Part shown: positions 7,851 to 14,266 of the stretch, in pieces
How positions within the stretch are numbered: position 1 is the first letter of the stretch
How the letters are laid out: each line of letters opens with the position of its first letter
From: Pseudomonadota bacterium
GTDB lineage: Bacteria > Pseudomonadota > Gammaproteobacteria > Burkholderiales > Thiobacillaceae
Assembly: GCA_021847385.1 (NCBI GenBank)
Contig: JAJZTV010000014.1
Location: 1-18,499 of the forward strand
Length of the DNA stretch: 18,499 nucleotides
Reading direction: 5' to 3'
The notes under the pieces: model-generated
The model's input: only the letters and a program-made list of their open reading frames with translations
Told to the model about the DNA's origin: nothing
Databases searched by the model: none
Program-made: the position numbers and the translations under genes

Positions 7851-7859
7851 ATTCTAGCA
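7851..7859 (-). promoter_or_regulatory. Candidate extended -10 promoter for the VTT-domain gene
   Basis: Read on the minus strand, TGC-TAGAAT is an extended -10 element (TGn plus a 5/6 match to TATAAT). It lies 39 bases upstream of the ATG. No convincing -35 is seen; the GC-rich palindrome at 7868-7884 occupies much of that region. Extended -10 promoters can work without a good -35. Confidence 0.4.
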
Positions 7860-7901
7860 TCCGGCGGGGCCGCGGCTCGCGGCCGAAATGCTTGTGCCGC
7901 C

Positions 7902-7930
7902 TTGCTTCGAGACCGGCTTACGTGTATCCT
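7902..7930 (+). promoter_or_regulatory. Candidate sigma-70 promoter for tRNA-Ser
   Basis: TTGCTT (7902-7907) and TATCCT (7925-7930) are 17 bases apart. The matches are only moderate. A very GC-rich discriminator (CGCGCGC) follows, a feature of stable-RNA promoters under stringent control. Transcription would start near 7937, about 50 bases before the mature tRNA. Confidence 0.42.
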
Positions 7931-7987
7931 CGCGCGCTTTCGGTCGTCTGGCATCGGGCTATGGTCCCACTGGACGAAACGGTATCT

Positions 7988-8078
7988 GGAGAGGTGGATG
8001 AGTGGTTTAAGTCGCACGCCTGGAAAGCGTGTTTAGGGTAATACCCTAACGCGGGTTCGAATCCCGCCCTCTCCGCCA
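7988..8078 (+). tRNA. serT-type (GGA): tRNA-Ser (anticodon GGA)
   Basis: The acceptor stem GGAGAGG (7988-7994) pairs with CCTCTCC (8068-8074), followed by discriminator G and an encoded CCA. The anticodon stem CACGC/GCGTG (8015-8019, 8027-8031) encloses loop CTGGAAA with anticodon GGA at 8022-8024, which reads UCC and UCU. A long variable arm (AGGGT...ACCCT) marks a class II tRNA, as expected for serine. The T arm is GCGGG-TTCGAAT-CCCGC. The 91 nt with CCA is a normal serine tRNA length. It is the only RNA gene clearly seen in the window. Its last 19 bases recur at 8247-8265. Confidence 0.97.
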
Positions 8079-8109
8079 GATAAAAAAATGGGGCCTCGTG
8101 CCCCTTTTT
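8060..8109 (+). repeat. tRNA-tail repeat, copy 1
   Basis: This 50-bp unit holds the last 19 bases of tRNA-Ser (with CCA), a short linker and the terminator hairpin with T-tract. It recurs nearly unchanged at 8247-8295; copy 2 lacks one A of the A-run. The period is about 187 bp. The layout matches the E. coli tyrT locus, where repeats of about 178 bp each contain 19 bases of the tRNA 3' end (rtT RNA). Confidence 0.93.
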
Positions 8110-8111
8110 TT
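8082..8111 (+). terminator. Intrinsic terminator of tRNA-Ser
   Basis: GGGGC (8090-8094) pairs with GCCCC (8100-8104) around CTCGT. It is flanked by seven A residues and followed by seven T residues, so the stem can extend past one unpaired T. It begins four bases after the tRNA CCA. Confidence 0.92.
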
Positions 8112-8246
8112 ATTTGGTGGGGCGTGCGGGCAGTTCGAGAAGCCGCCTGGGTTCGACTAGCCGAGCACGGCTCGGCTGGACGCGCCAAGCGCGGTCCCGG
8201 AGCGCAGCGAAGGGATTCGTGGATCGCCCCGAGGCGAGACACGAAC
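8110..8246 (+). ncRNA. Structured spacer between the two tRNA-tail copies
   Basis: This is most of the 399-bp gene-free stretch after tRNA-Ser. AGCCGAGC (8159-8166) pairs perfectly with GCTCGGCT (8170-8177). A second hairpin has outer stem TTCGTG/CACGAA (8216-8221, 8240-8245) and inner stem TCGCC/GGCGA (8224-8228, 8233-8237). The two stems are separated by facing GA and GA, which can form tandem sheared G-A pairs. The outer stem can extend with GGGA (8212-8215) to TCCC (8249-8252) of repeat copy 2, skipping CAA. Readthrough of the first terminator would give an RNA ending at the second. No protein-coding signal is convincing. Whether it is a functional RNA is unproven. Confidence 0.4.
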
Positions 8247-8295
8247 AATCCCGCCCTCTCCGCCAGATAAAAAATGGGGCCTCGTGCCCCTTTTT
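8247..8295 (+). repeat. tRNA-tail repeat, copy 2
   Basis: This is the second copy of the tRNA-Ser 3' tail, linker and terminator. The 19 tRNA-derived bases are identical, and one A is missing from the following A-run. Upstream identity breaks just past the T loop, where copy 2 has CGAACAATCCC against CGAATCCC. There is no matching acceptor 5' strand or anticodon arm, so it is not a second tRNA gene. Confidence 0.93.
8269..8295 (+). terminator. Second intrinsic terminator (repeat copy 2)
   Basis: The same GGGGC-CTCGT-GCCCC hairpin (8276-8290) is flanked by six A residues and five T residues. It would stop transcripts that pass the first tRNA terminator and shield the EAL-HDOD gene from readthrough. 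Confidence 0.85.
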
Positions 8296-8451
8296 ATTGC
8301 CATCGTCTTCTCGCTGAAATTCCTTTTCGGTAGGATTGTTTTGCCATTTTGCTAAATGGCGGAATTTTCGCTTGATTCGCAATTTTGTTCTTGATCTCCG
8401 GTGCGGCATAGTGTTTTACTCGCGCCGTGGTGGGATAAGCTCAGGAGTCAA
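8296..8451 (+). other. AT-richer gap upstream of the EAL-HDOD gene
   Basis: The rest of the gene-free stretch. It is AT-richer than its surroundings. GCCATTT (8343-8349) and AAATGGC (8354-8360) form a perfect 7-bp inverted repeat around TGCT, which could be an operator or a small hairpin. I see no promoter I would defend; the promoter of the downstream gene is probably here. Confidence 0.35.
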
Positions 8452-8481
8452 ATGGGCGGATGGAGAACAAACGATAAATGA
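8452..8481 (+). CDS. Possible 9-codon leader ORF overlapping the EAL-HDOD start
   Basis: ATG at 8452 opens a nine-codon frame (MGGWRTNDK) whose TGA overlaps the ATG of the next gene in an ATGA junction. AGGAG at 8443-8447 sits 4 bases before it. The EAL-HDOD ATG itself has only a GGAG (8462-8465) 12 bases away, inside this small ORF. That geometry would allow translational coupling. Nothing proves that it is translated. Confidence 0.3.
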   Translation: MGGWRTNDK

Positions 8482-9695
8482 ATGCGGTGAGCTATCTGGC
8501 CCGGCAGCCGATTGTGGACGGGGAACATAAGCTTATTGCTTATGAGTTGTTGTTCCGACAGACGGCGGCCAGCCTTTCTGCCGACGTGCGCGATCCGCTT
8601 CAGGCCGGCGTCGAGGTGATCAGTAATACGCTTTGCCTTGGCACCGATTGGCTGCTGCAAGGGAGCCTGGCCTTTATCAATCTCGACGAATCGACGCTGA
8701 TGAGCGAATACATCACCTTGCTGCCGCAGGAGCATGTGGTGTTTGAGATTCTGGAGACGGTAAAGGTATCCCAGGTCTTGGTGGCGCGCATCCATGAGCT
8801 GCGCCAGCGCGGTTTTCGCTTTGCCTTGGACGATTTCGTCTGCCTGCCCGAATACAAAGTACTGATGCCCTTGGTGGATTACATCAAGCTGGATGTGCTG
8901 GAACAGCCGCCGGACAAGACGGTGGAGATCATCCGTCATGTTCGCTCGATATATAAAGGCAAGCTGCTGGCCGAAAAGGTCGAAACGCGCGAGATGTTCG
9001 AGCTGTGTAAAGCGGAGGGCATCGAGTATTTCCAGGGCTATTACTTTGCCCACCCCGAAAATATCGCCAATAAAACCATCAAACCGACGCAGGTGACGGT
9101 GTTGGAGTTGATGAATCGGGTTCGTATTTGCGAGGATTTGAAGGAACTGGAGGAGCCGCTGCGGCGCGATGCGGCACTGACCTTCCGGCTGCTGCGCTTC
9201 GTCAATTCCGCCACTTTCAGCCTGCCACGGGAAGTCCACAACATTCGCCAGGCCTTGGCGGTCATTGGCTTGAACTCGCTCTATCGCTGGTTGTCTCTGC
9301 TGCTGGTATCGGCTAGCGATAGCAAGACAGGCTCCTTGCTGGCGCGCATGGCGGTAAACCGCGGACGCATTTGCGAACTGCTCGGTGAAGGGCGGGTCGG
9401 TCGGCACGAGCAGGACGACCTGTTTATCGTCGGCCTGTTTTCCCTCTTGGATGTGTTGATGGAAATGCCGATGGCGGATGTCCTCGACCGCACCCCACTG
9501 GCCGAGCCGGTAAAAGAGGCCTTGCTGCATCGGGCAGGGCGCTATGCACCCTATTTGAGCTTGGCCGAAGCTTGCGAGCAGCAGGATTTCGATAAGGTCG
9601 AACTCAATGCCAAGGCCCTGGAATGCACTCCAGACGACGTCAATGCGGCGCAGCTCAAGGCCCTGGCCTGGACGGAAGACCTATTGCTCGAATAA
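8478..9695 (+). CDS. EAL and HDOD domain signalling protein (YuxH/COG3434 type)
   Basis: This 405-residue cytoplasmic protein has an N-terminal EAL-type domain (about 1-200) and a C-terminal HDOD domain (about 205-400). EAL domains hydrolyse or bind cyclic di-GMP. Here the EAL motif reads YELL (Glu23), but the usual ligand positions are kept: Asn68, Glu90, Asp118-Asp119, Lys137, Glu166/Glu169 and Gln186 in FQGYYF. Loop 6 reads DDFVCLPEY instead of DDFGTGYSS, which argues for altered or lost hydrolysis. The HDOD part (RRDAALTFRLLRFVNSATFS, NIRQALAVIGLNSLYRWLSLLL) lacks HD catalytic residues and probably binds partners. ATG 8478 is the first possible start because an in-frame TAA directly precedes it. 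No GGDEF or sensor partner is adjacent. It could affect motility, adhesion or stress responses; the target is unknown. Confidence 0.92.
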   Translation: MNAVSYLARQPIVDGEHKLIAYELLFRQTAASLSADVRDPLQAGVEVISNTLCLGTDWLLQGSLAFINLDESTLMSEYITLLPQEHVVFEILETVKVSQVLVARIHELRQRGFRFALDDFVCLPEYKVLMPLVDYIKLDVLEQPPDKTVEIIRHVRSIYKGKLLAEKVETREMFELCKAEGIEYFQGYYFAHPENIANKTIKPTQVTVLELMNRVRICEDLKELEEPLRRDAALTFRLLRFVNSATFSLPREVHNIRQALAVIGLNSLYRWLSLLLVSASDSKTGSLLARMAVNRGRICELLGEGRVGRHEQDDLFIVGLFSLLDVLMEMPMADVLDRTPLAEPVKEALLHRAGRYAPYLSLAEACEQQDFDKVELNAKALECTPDDVNAAQLKALAWTEDLLLE

Positions 9696-9720
9696 ATAGA
9701 GGGCAAGGTACGGTGTCCTA

Positions 9721-9749
9721 TTGAAGCGCCAGGGCACATTGCGCATAAT
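9721..9749 (+). promoter_or_regulatory. Sigma-70 promoter for the peroxiredoxin-phoH pair
   Basis: TTGAAG (9721-9726, 4/6 to TTGACA) and CATAAT (9744-9749, 5/6 to TATAAT) are separated by exactly 17 bases. The site lies in the 78-bp gap after the EAL-HDOD gene. The expected start near 9756 leaves a leader of about 18 bases before the ATG at 9774. Confidence 0.6.
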
Positions 9750-9773
9750 CGGGCAGAGGGAAACCAAGCATCC

Positions 9774-10241
9774 ATGAAAACCCAGCCCGTTCCAGCTATA
9801 GAACTACCCAGCACTTCAGGCCGAACGTTTCGTTTCGCCGAGCAGCAAGGCAAGCCTTACGTTCTGTATTTCTACCCCAAGGACAATACGCCCGGCTGTA
9901 CGACGGAAGGGCAGGATTTCGTCCAGCTCTACGCCGAGTTCCAAGCCCAGGGCTGGGATGTCTACGGGGTTTCACGCGATAGCCTGAAGTCACACGCGGC
10001 CTTCAAGGCTAAGCTTTCCATGCCTTTCGATCTGCTGTCGGACAGCGAAGAGGTCGCCTGCCAGGCTTTCGATGTCATCAAGCTGAAGAATCTTTATGGC
10101 AAACAGGTGCGGGGCATCGAACGCAGCACCTTCCTGATCGACGGCCAGGGCCGGCTGGTGCAGTCATGGCGTGGCGTCAAAGTGCCAGGTCATGCCCAGG
10201 CAGTACTCGATTTCATCAGAACTTCCACGAAAACAGCGTAA
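9774..10241 (+). CDS. bcp: Bcp/PrxQ-type peroxiredoxin
   Basis: This thiol peroxidase reduces hydrogen and organic peroxides, usually with thioredoxin as donor, in the cytoplasm. The 155-residue protein has the Prx active site FYPKDNTPGCTTEGQDF with peroxidatic Cys42, plus the usual downstream Arg (GIERSTFLID). E. coli Bcp has its resolving cysteine five residues later; here that position is Gln47. The only other cysteine is Cys96 (EEVACQAF). The enzyme is therefore either 1-Cys or uses Cys96, as some PrxQ proteins use a cysteine on a later helix. The ribosome site is weak (AGAGGG 13 bases upstream). phoH starts 15 bp after the stop, so the two are probably cotranscribed. Confidence 0.93.
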   Translation: MKTQPVPAIELPSTSGRTFRFAEQQGKPYVLYFYPKDNTPGCTTEGQDFVQLYAEFQAQGWDVYGVSRDSLKSHAAFKAKLSMPFDLLSDSEEVACQAFDVIKLKNLYGKQVRGIERSTFLIDGQGRLVQSWRGVKVPGHAQAVLDFIRTSTKTA

Positions 10242-10256
10242 AGGCGACCTAAGCAG

Positions 10257-11657
10257 ATGGCCAAAAAATCCGCCAAATTGAACAAACTCTTCGTCCTCGA
10301 CACCAACGTTCTGCTGCACGATCCGACTTGCCTCTACCGCTTCCAAGAGCATGACATTTACCTGCCGATGGCGACCTTGGAGGAGCTGGATCACAACAAG
10401 AAGGGCATGTCCGAAGTCTCGCGCAACGCCCGCCAAGCCAGCCGTTTCATCGAAGAGATCGTCAGCGCCTGCGAGTTGGACATCGGCGATGGCGCGCCGC
10501 TGGCGCAGCATAGCCACAATGCGGCGACCGGCAGGCTGATCCTGCAAACCCATCCGATCACCGGCGATGCCGTCGCCGTGCTGCCGCACAGCAAGGTCGA
10601 CAACCAGATCCTCGGTGTGGTGAGTTACCTCAAGTCGCAACATCATGGACGCGAGGTCGTGCTGGTGTCCAAGGACATCAACATGCGCATCAAGGCGCGT
10701 GCCTTGGGCATTCAGGCCGAAGACTACTTCAACGACAAGGTCCTGGAAGACACCGACCTGCTGTATACCGGTGTACGGGAGCTGCCGGCGGATTTCTGGG
10801 AAAAGCACGGCAAGGGCATGGAATCGTGGCAGAAGGACGGCCACAGCTATTACAAGGTCACCGGCCCCCTGACGGATTCGATGTTGATCAACGAGTTCAT
10901 CTACCAGGAAGGCGAGCAGCCCCTGCATGCCATGGTCACCGAGATCGCCGGCAAGACCGCGGTGCTGACCACGGTGAAGGACTACACTCACCACAAGAAC
11001 GCGGTTTGGGGCATCACCGCGCGCAACCGCGAACAGAACTTCGCGCTCAACGTGCTGATGGACCCGGAGATCGACTTCGTCACCCTTTTGGGCCAGGCCG
11101 GTACCGGCAAGACCCTGCTCACCTTGGCCGCGGGCCTGACCCAGACCCTGGAGAGCAAGATCTACAGCGAGATCATCATGACCCGGGTGACCGTGCCGGT
11201 GGGCGAGGACATCGGTTTCCTGCCCGGTACCGAGGAGGAGAAGATGACGCCGTGGATGGGTGCGCTGGAGGACAACCTCGATGTGCTGAACAAGACCGAC
11301 GACGAGGCGGGCGAGTGGGGCCGGGCCGCGACCCAGGACCTGATCCGCTCCCGGATCAAGGTGAAGTCGCTCAACTTCATGCGCGGCCGCACCTTCATCA
11401 ACAAGTTCCTGATCATCGACGAGGCGCAGAACCTGACGCCCAAGCAGATGAAGACCCTGATCACCCGCGCCGGCCCCGGCACCAAGGTGGTCTGCCTGGG
11501 CAACATCGCCCAGATCGACACGCCGTATCTCACAGAGGGCAGCTCCGGCCTGACCTATGTGGTCGACCGGTTCAAGGGCTGGCCGCACAGCGGCCACATC
11601 ACCCTGGCGCGCGGCGAGCGTTCGCGCCTGGCCGACCATGCGGCCGGCGTACTTTAA
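10257..11657 (+). CDS. PhoH family ATPase with N-terminal PIN domain
   Basis: This 466-residue PIN-PhoH2 protein joins a PIN ribonuclease domain (about 10-150) to a PhoH P-loop ATPase domain (about 255-460). The PIN start KLFVLDTNVLLHDP gives Asp15, followed by LEELDHNKKG and the acidic VSKDINMRIKA, typical metal-binding positions. The ATPase has Walker A GQAGTGKT at 279-286 and Walker B FLIIDEAQN with Asp388-Glu389. The GNIAQIDTPYLTEGSSGLTYVV and LARGERSRLADHA motifs follow. Related proteins are reported as RNA helicase-nucleases; the substrate here is unknown. It follows the peroxiredoxin by 15 bp. The ribosome site is poor, so coupling to bcp is possible. Many such proteins are annotated PhoH for phosphate starvation, but no Pho box is visible. 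Confidence 0.93.
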   Translation: MAKKSAKLNKLFVLDTNVLLHDPTCLYRFQEHDIYLPMATLEELDHNKKGMSEVSRNARQASRFIEEIVSACELDIGDGAPLAQHSHNAATGRLILQTHPITGDAVAVLPHSKVDNQILGVVSYLKSQHHGREVVLVSKDINMRIKARALGIQAEDYFNDKVLEDTDLLYTGVRELPADFWEKHGKGMESWQKDGHSYYKVTGPLTDSMLINEFIYQEGEQPLHAMVTEIAGKTAVLTTVKDYTHHKNAVWGITARNREQNFALNVLMDPEIDFVTLLGQAGTGKTLLTLAAGLTQTLESKIYSEIIMTRVTVPVGEDIGFLPGTEEEKMTPWMGALEDNLDVLNKTDDEAGEWGRAATQDLIRSRIKVKSLNFMRGRTFINKFLIIDEAQNLTPKQMKTLITRAGPGTKVVCLGNIAQIDTPYLTEGSSGLTYVVDRFKGWPHSGHITLARGERSRLADHAAGVL

Positions 11658-11674
11658 CTATGGCGAGTAATTAA

Positions 11675-11758
11675 ATGATTTTGGTCACTGGCGGGGCGGG
11701 TTTTAGCTCCGACATAACGCCTGCTATGCAGGCATTAGTCTTCACTGAAACCCGCTGA
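11675..11758 (+). pseudogene. Truncated second copy of the rmlB 5' end
   Basis: A 27-codon ORF starts [13 protein letters not shown], nearly the same as rmlB 95 bp downstream ([14 protein letters not shown]). 11681-11705 and 11776-11800 match at 24 of 25 bases. After that, a 3-base deletion turns ATCGGC into AGC, then GCTCC-AC is shared, and similarity ends. The rest (about 14 codons to the TGA) is unrelated to rmlB. The GTGGAGF-type nucleotide-binding start alone could not form a dehydratase. It is read as a relic of a second rmlB-like gene or of a recombination event at the edge of the rml locus. A translated leader peptide is the alternative. Confidence 0.7.
11715..11737 (+). other. Hairpin between the rmlB relic and rmlB
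   Basis: GCCTGC (11719-11724) pairs with GCAGGC (11728-11733) around TAT. TAA (11715-11717) and TTA (11735-11737) extend it past one C-A mismatch. No T-tract follows, so it is not a standard terminator. It lies inside the relic ORF, 33 bp before the rmlB ATG, and could affect rml expression. Confidence 0.45.
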
Positions 11759-11769
11759 GGTAAATCGTT

Positions 11770-12837
11770 ATGCTATTGGTCACTGGCGGGGCAGGTTTTA
11801 TCGGCTCCAACTTCATCTTGGACTGGCTGCGCGCGTCGGACGAGCCGGTCTTGAACCTGGACAAGCTGACCTACGCGGGCAACCTGGAGAACTTGGCGGC
11901 GTTGAAAGGTGATACTCGCCACATCTTCGTCCAAGGCGACATCGGCGACCGCGCGCTGGTCGAGAAACTGCTGAAGCAGCATCGGCCGCGGGCCATCGTC
12001 AACTTCGCCGCCGAGTCGCATGTCGACCGTTCCATCCACGGCCCGGAAGACTTCATCCAGACCAATGTGGTCGGCAGCTTCCACCTGCTGGAAGAGGCGC
12101 GCGCCTATTGGGGGGCCTTGCCGGAGGCGGAGAAGGGGGCCTTCCGCTTCCTGCATGTCTCGACCGACGAGGTCTACGGTTCGCTCGGGCCGAACGATCC
12201 CGCCTTCACCGAGACCACGCCCTATGCACCGAACAGCCCGTATTCGGCGTCGAAGGCGGCTTCCGACCACCTGGTGCGGGCCTATCACCACACCTATGGC
12301 CTGCCGACGCTGACCACCAACTGCTCGAACAACTACGGCCCCTACCAGTTCCCGGAGAAGCTGATCCCGCTGATGATCCTCAACGCCACCCGGGGCAAGC
12401 CGCTGCCGATCTACGGCGACGGCACGAACGTGCGCGACTGGCTCTACGTCGGCGACCATTGCACGGCGATTCGCGAGGTGCTGGCCCGAGGCCGTCTGGG
12501 CGAGACCTACAACATCGGCGGCTGGAACGAGAAGCCGAACCTCGAGATCGTCAATACCATCTGCGCCCTGCTCGATGAGCTGCGGCCCGACCCGGCCGGG
12601 CCGCACGCGCGGCTGATTACCTATGTGAAAGACCGGCCCGGCCATGATCGGCGCTATGCCATTGACGCGCGCAAGATCGAGCGCGAGCTCGGCTGGCGCC
12701 CGGCCGAGACCTTCGACACCGGCATCCGCAAGACGGTACGCTGGTATCTGGACAACATGGCCTGGGTCGAGCACGTCGCCAGCGGCGAGTACCGGCGCTG
12801 GCTGGAAAAGAACTATCAGGCGAGGGAATCGGCATGA
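11770..12837 (+). CDS. rmlB: dTDP-glucose 4,6-dehydratase
   Basis: RmlB converts dTDP-glucose to dTDP-4-keto-6-deoxyglucose, the second step to dTDP-L-rhamnose. It is a 355-residue extended SDR enzyme. The NAD-binding GGAGFIGS is at 6-13. The catalytic STDEVYG gives Thr132, Asp133 and Glu134, and YSASK gives Tyr158 and Lys162. The substrate-binding [17 protein letters not shown] and [16 protein letters not shown] blocks are complete. The start is set by GAGG at 11757-11760, 9 bases before the ATG, and by the Rossmann motif beginning at once. The stop overlaps the rmlA start (ATGA). A truncated copy of its own first codons lies 95 bp upstream. Confidence 0.97.
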   Translation: MLLVTGGAGFIGSNFILDWLRASDEPVLNLDKLTYAGNLENLAALKGDTRHIFVQGDIGDRALVEKLLKQHRPRAIVNFAAESHVDRSIHGPEDFIQTNVVGSFHLLEEARAYWGALPEAEKGAFRFLHVSTDEVYGSLGPNDPAFTETTPYAPNSPYSASKAASDHLVRAYHHTYGLPTLTTNCSNNYGPYQFPEKLIPLMILNATRGKPLPIYGDGTNVRDWLYVGDHCTAIREVLARGRLGETYNIGGWNEKPNLEIVNTICALLDELRPDPAGPHARLITYVKDRPGHDRRYAIDARKIERELGWRPAETFDTGIRKTVRWYLDNMAWVEHVASGEYRRWLEKNYQARESA

Positions 12838-13712
12838 GGAAAGGCATCGTCCTGGCCGGCGGCTCTGGCACCCGGCTCTACCCAGTGACCCACGCGGTGT
12901 GCAAGCAGCTGCTGCCGGTCTACGACAAGCCGATGATCTATTACCCGTTGGCCACCCTGATGTTGGCCGGTATCCGCGACATCCTGATCATCTCGACGCC
13001 GGACGACACGCCGCGCTTCGAGCGCATGCTGGGCGACGGCCGGCAGTGGGGGCTGAACCTCTATTACACGGTGCAGGCCGAACCCGAGGGCCTGGCCCAG
13101 GCCTTTATTTTGGGCGAGGGCTTCCTCGACGGCAGTCCCAGCGCCTTGGTACTCGGCGACAACATCTTCTACGGCCACGATCTGGCCAACGACCTGCGCC
13201 ATGCCGTGACCCGACAAGCCGGGGCGACGGTGTTCGCCTATCCGGTCACCGACCCGGAGCGTTATGGCGTGGTCGAATTCGACGCCCGGGGCCGCGCGGT
13301 CAGCATCGAGGAGAAGCCCGCGCAGCCGAAATCGCGCTATGCCGTGACCGGTCTCTATTTCTACGACGACCGCGTGGTCGACATCGCCAAGAACCTGAAG
13401 CCATCGCCGCGCGGCGAGTTGGAGATCACCGACGTCAACCGCCAGTATCTGGAGTGGGGCGAGCTCGATGTCTCGGTCATGGGCCGCGGTCATGCTTGGC
13501 TCGATACCGGTACCCACGAGTCGCTGCTGGAGGCGGCGCAGTTCATCGAGACCATCGAGCGGCGGCAGGGACTCAAGATCGCCTGCCCGGAAGAGATCGC
13601 CTATCGCCTCGGCTATATCACGGCCGAGCAGGTCGAGCGCCTGGCCGAGCCGTTGAAAAAGAATGCCTATGGCCAATATCTCTTGGCCATGCTCAAAGAC
13701 CAAGTGTTCTGA
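12834..13712 (+). CDS. rmlA: Glucose-1-phosphate thymidylyltransferase
   Basis: RmlA makes dTDP-glucose from dTTP and glucose-1-phosphate, the committed and feedback-inhibited step of dTDP-rhamnose synthesis. The 292-residue length fits the family's usual size. The nucleotide-binding [16 protein letters not shown] is at residues 4-19, followed by [32 protein letters not shown] holds the metal-binding Asp. [19 protein letters not shown] and [19 protein letters not shown] are further signatures. The ATG overlaps the rmlB stop by 4 bases. rmlC begins 11 bp after the stop. Confidence 0.97.
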   Translation: MRKGIVLAGGSGTRLYPVTHAVCKQLLPVYDKPMIYYPLATLMLAGIRDILIISTPDDTPRFERMLGDGRQWGLNLYYTVQAEPEGLAQAFILGEGFLDGSPSALVLGDNIFYGHDLANDLRHAVTRQAGATVFAYPVTDPERYGVVEFDARGRAVSIEEKPAQPKSRYAVTGLYFYDDRVVDIAKNLKPSPRGELEITDVNRQYLEWGELDVSVMGRGHAWLDTGTHESLLEAAQFIETIERRQGLKIACPEEIAYRLGYITAEQVERLAEPLKKNAYGQYLLAMLKDQVF

Positions 13713-13723
13713 GTCGTTTCCGT

Positions 13724-14266
13724 ATGAATGTCATCCCCACCGATTTGCCCGAAGTGATCCTGCTCGAACCCAAGGTGTTCGGCGACGAGCGCGGCTTCTT
13801 CATGGAAAGTTACAACAAGCGGGTGCTGGCCGAGGTCGGCATCCACCATGACTTCGTCCAGGACAACCACTCCCGTTCGGCCAAGGGCGTGCTGCGTGGC
13901 CTGCATTACCAATTGCAACAGGCCCAGGGCAAGCTGGTGCGGGTGGTGGCCGGCCGGGTGTTCGACGTGGCGGTGGACCTGCGCAAGAGCTCGCCGACCT
14001 TCGGCCGTTGGGCCGGGTTCGAGCTGTCGGCCGAGAACAAGCGCCTGGCCTGGATTCCGCCCGGCTTCGGCCACGGCTTCCTGGTCCTGTCCGATTCGGC
14101 CGATTTCCTGTACAAGGCCACCGACTACTATGCGCCGGAACATGAGCGCAGCGTGCTGTGGAACGACCCCGCCATCGGCATCCAGTGGCCGCTGGACGGC
14201 GAGCCGCTGTTGTCGGGCAAGGACCGGGCCGGCGTGCTCTTGAAGGACGCCGAGGTCTACCCGTGA
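13724..14266 (+). CDS. rmlC: dTDP-4-dehydrorhamnose 3,5-epimerase
   Basis: RmlC epimerises carbons 3 and 5 of dTDP-4-keto-6-deoxyglucose. The 180-residue cupin has FGDERGFFMESYN near the N-terminus and the active-site stretch QDNHSRSAKGVLRGLHYQ with catalytic His61. Lys70 follows in GKLVRVVAG. Later come WIPPGFGHGFLVLSD and the Tyr-containing DFLYKATDYY. The ATG at 13724 matches the family start. The longer in-frame ORF reaching back to 12644 runs over rmlB and rmlA in another frame and is not real. The ribosome site is weak, so coupling to rmlA (11 bp away) is likely. The TGA overlaps the rmlD GTG. Confidence 0.97.
   Translation: MNVIPTDLPEVILLEPKVFGDERGFFMESYNKRVLAEVGIHHDFVQDNHSRSAKGVLRGLHYQLQQAQGKLVRVVAGRVFDVAVDLRKSSPTFGRWAGFELSAENKRLAWIPPGFGHGFLVLSDSADFLYKATDYYAPEHERSVLWNDPAIGIQWPLDGEPLLSGKDRAGVLLKDAEVYP

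Noticed and set aside
8033..8248. A minus-strand ORF whose product ends GGEGGIRTRVRVLP
   Set aside because: This ending is a known false protein produced by translating the antisense strand of a serine tRNA. It overlaps the tRNA and the structured spacer.
8247..8265. Second tRNA-Ser gene
   Set aside because: Only the 3' 19 bases are present; there is no acceptor 5' strand, D arm or anticodon arm.
8060..8295. Repeat pair as attL/attR of a genomic island
   Set aside because: Only about 137 bp lies between the copies, with no integrase or cargo. It is kept only as an alternative under the repeat finding.
10164..11639. A 491-codon minus-strand frame opposite bcp and phoH
   Set aside because: It is antisense to two recognised genes and has no family signature or ribosome site; GC-skew artefact.
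11660..11674. Four-codon ORF just after phoH
   Set aside because: Too short and without a ribosome site to support; chance ATG and TAA.
11715..11737. Integron attC-like site before rmlB
   Set aside because: It has a short hairpin but lacks the conserved RYYYAAC/GTTRRRY core sites, and no integrase is nearby.
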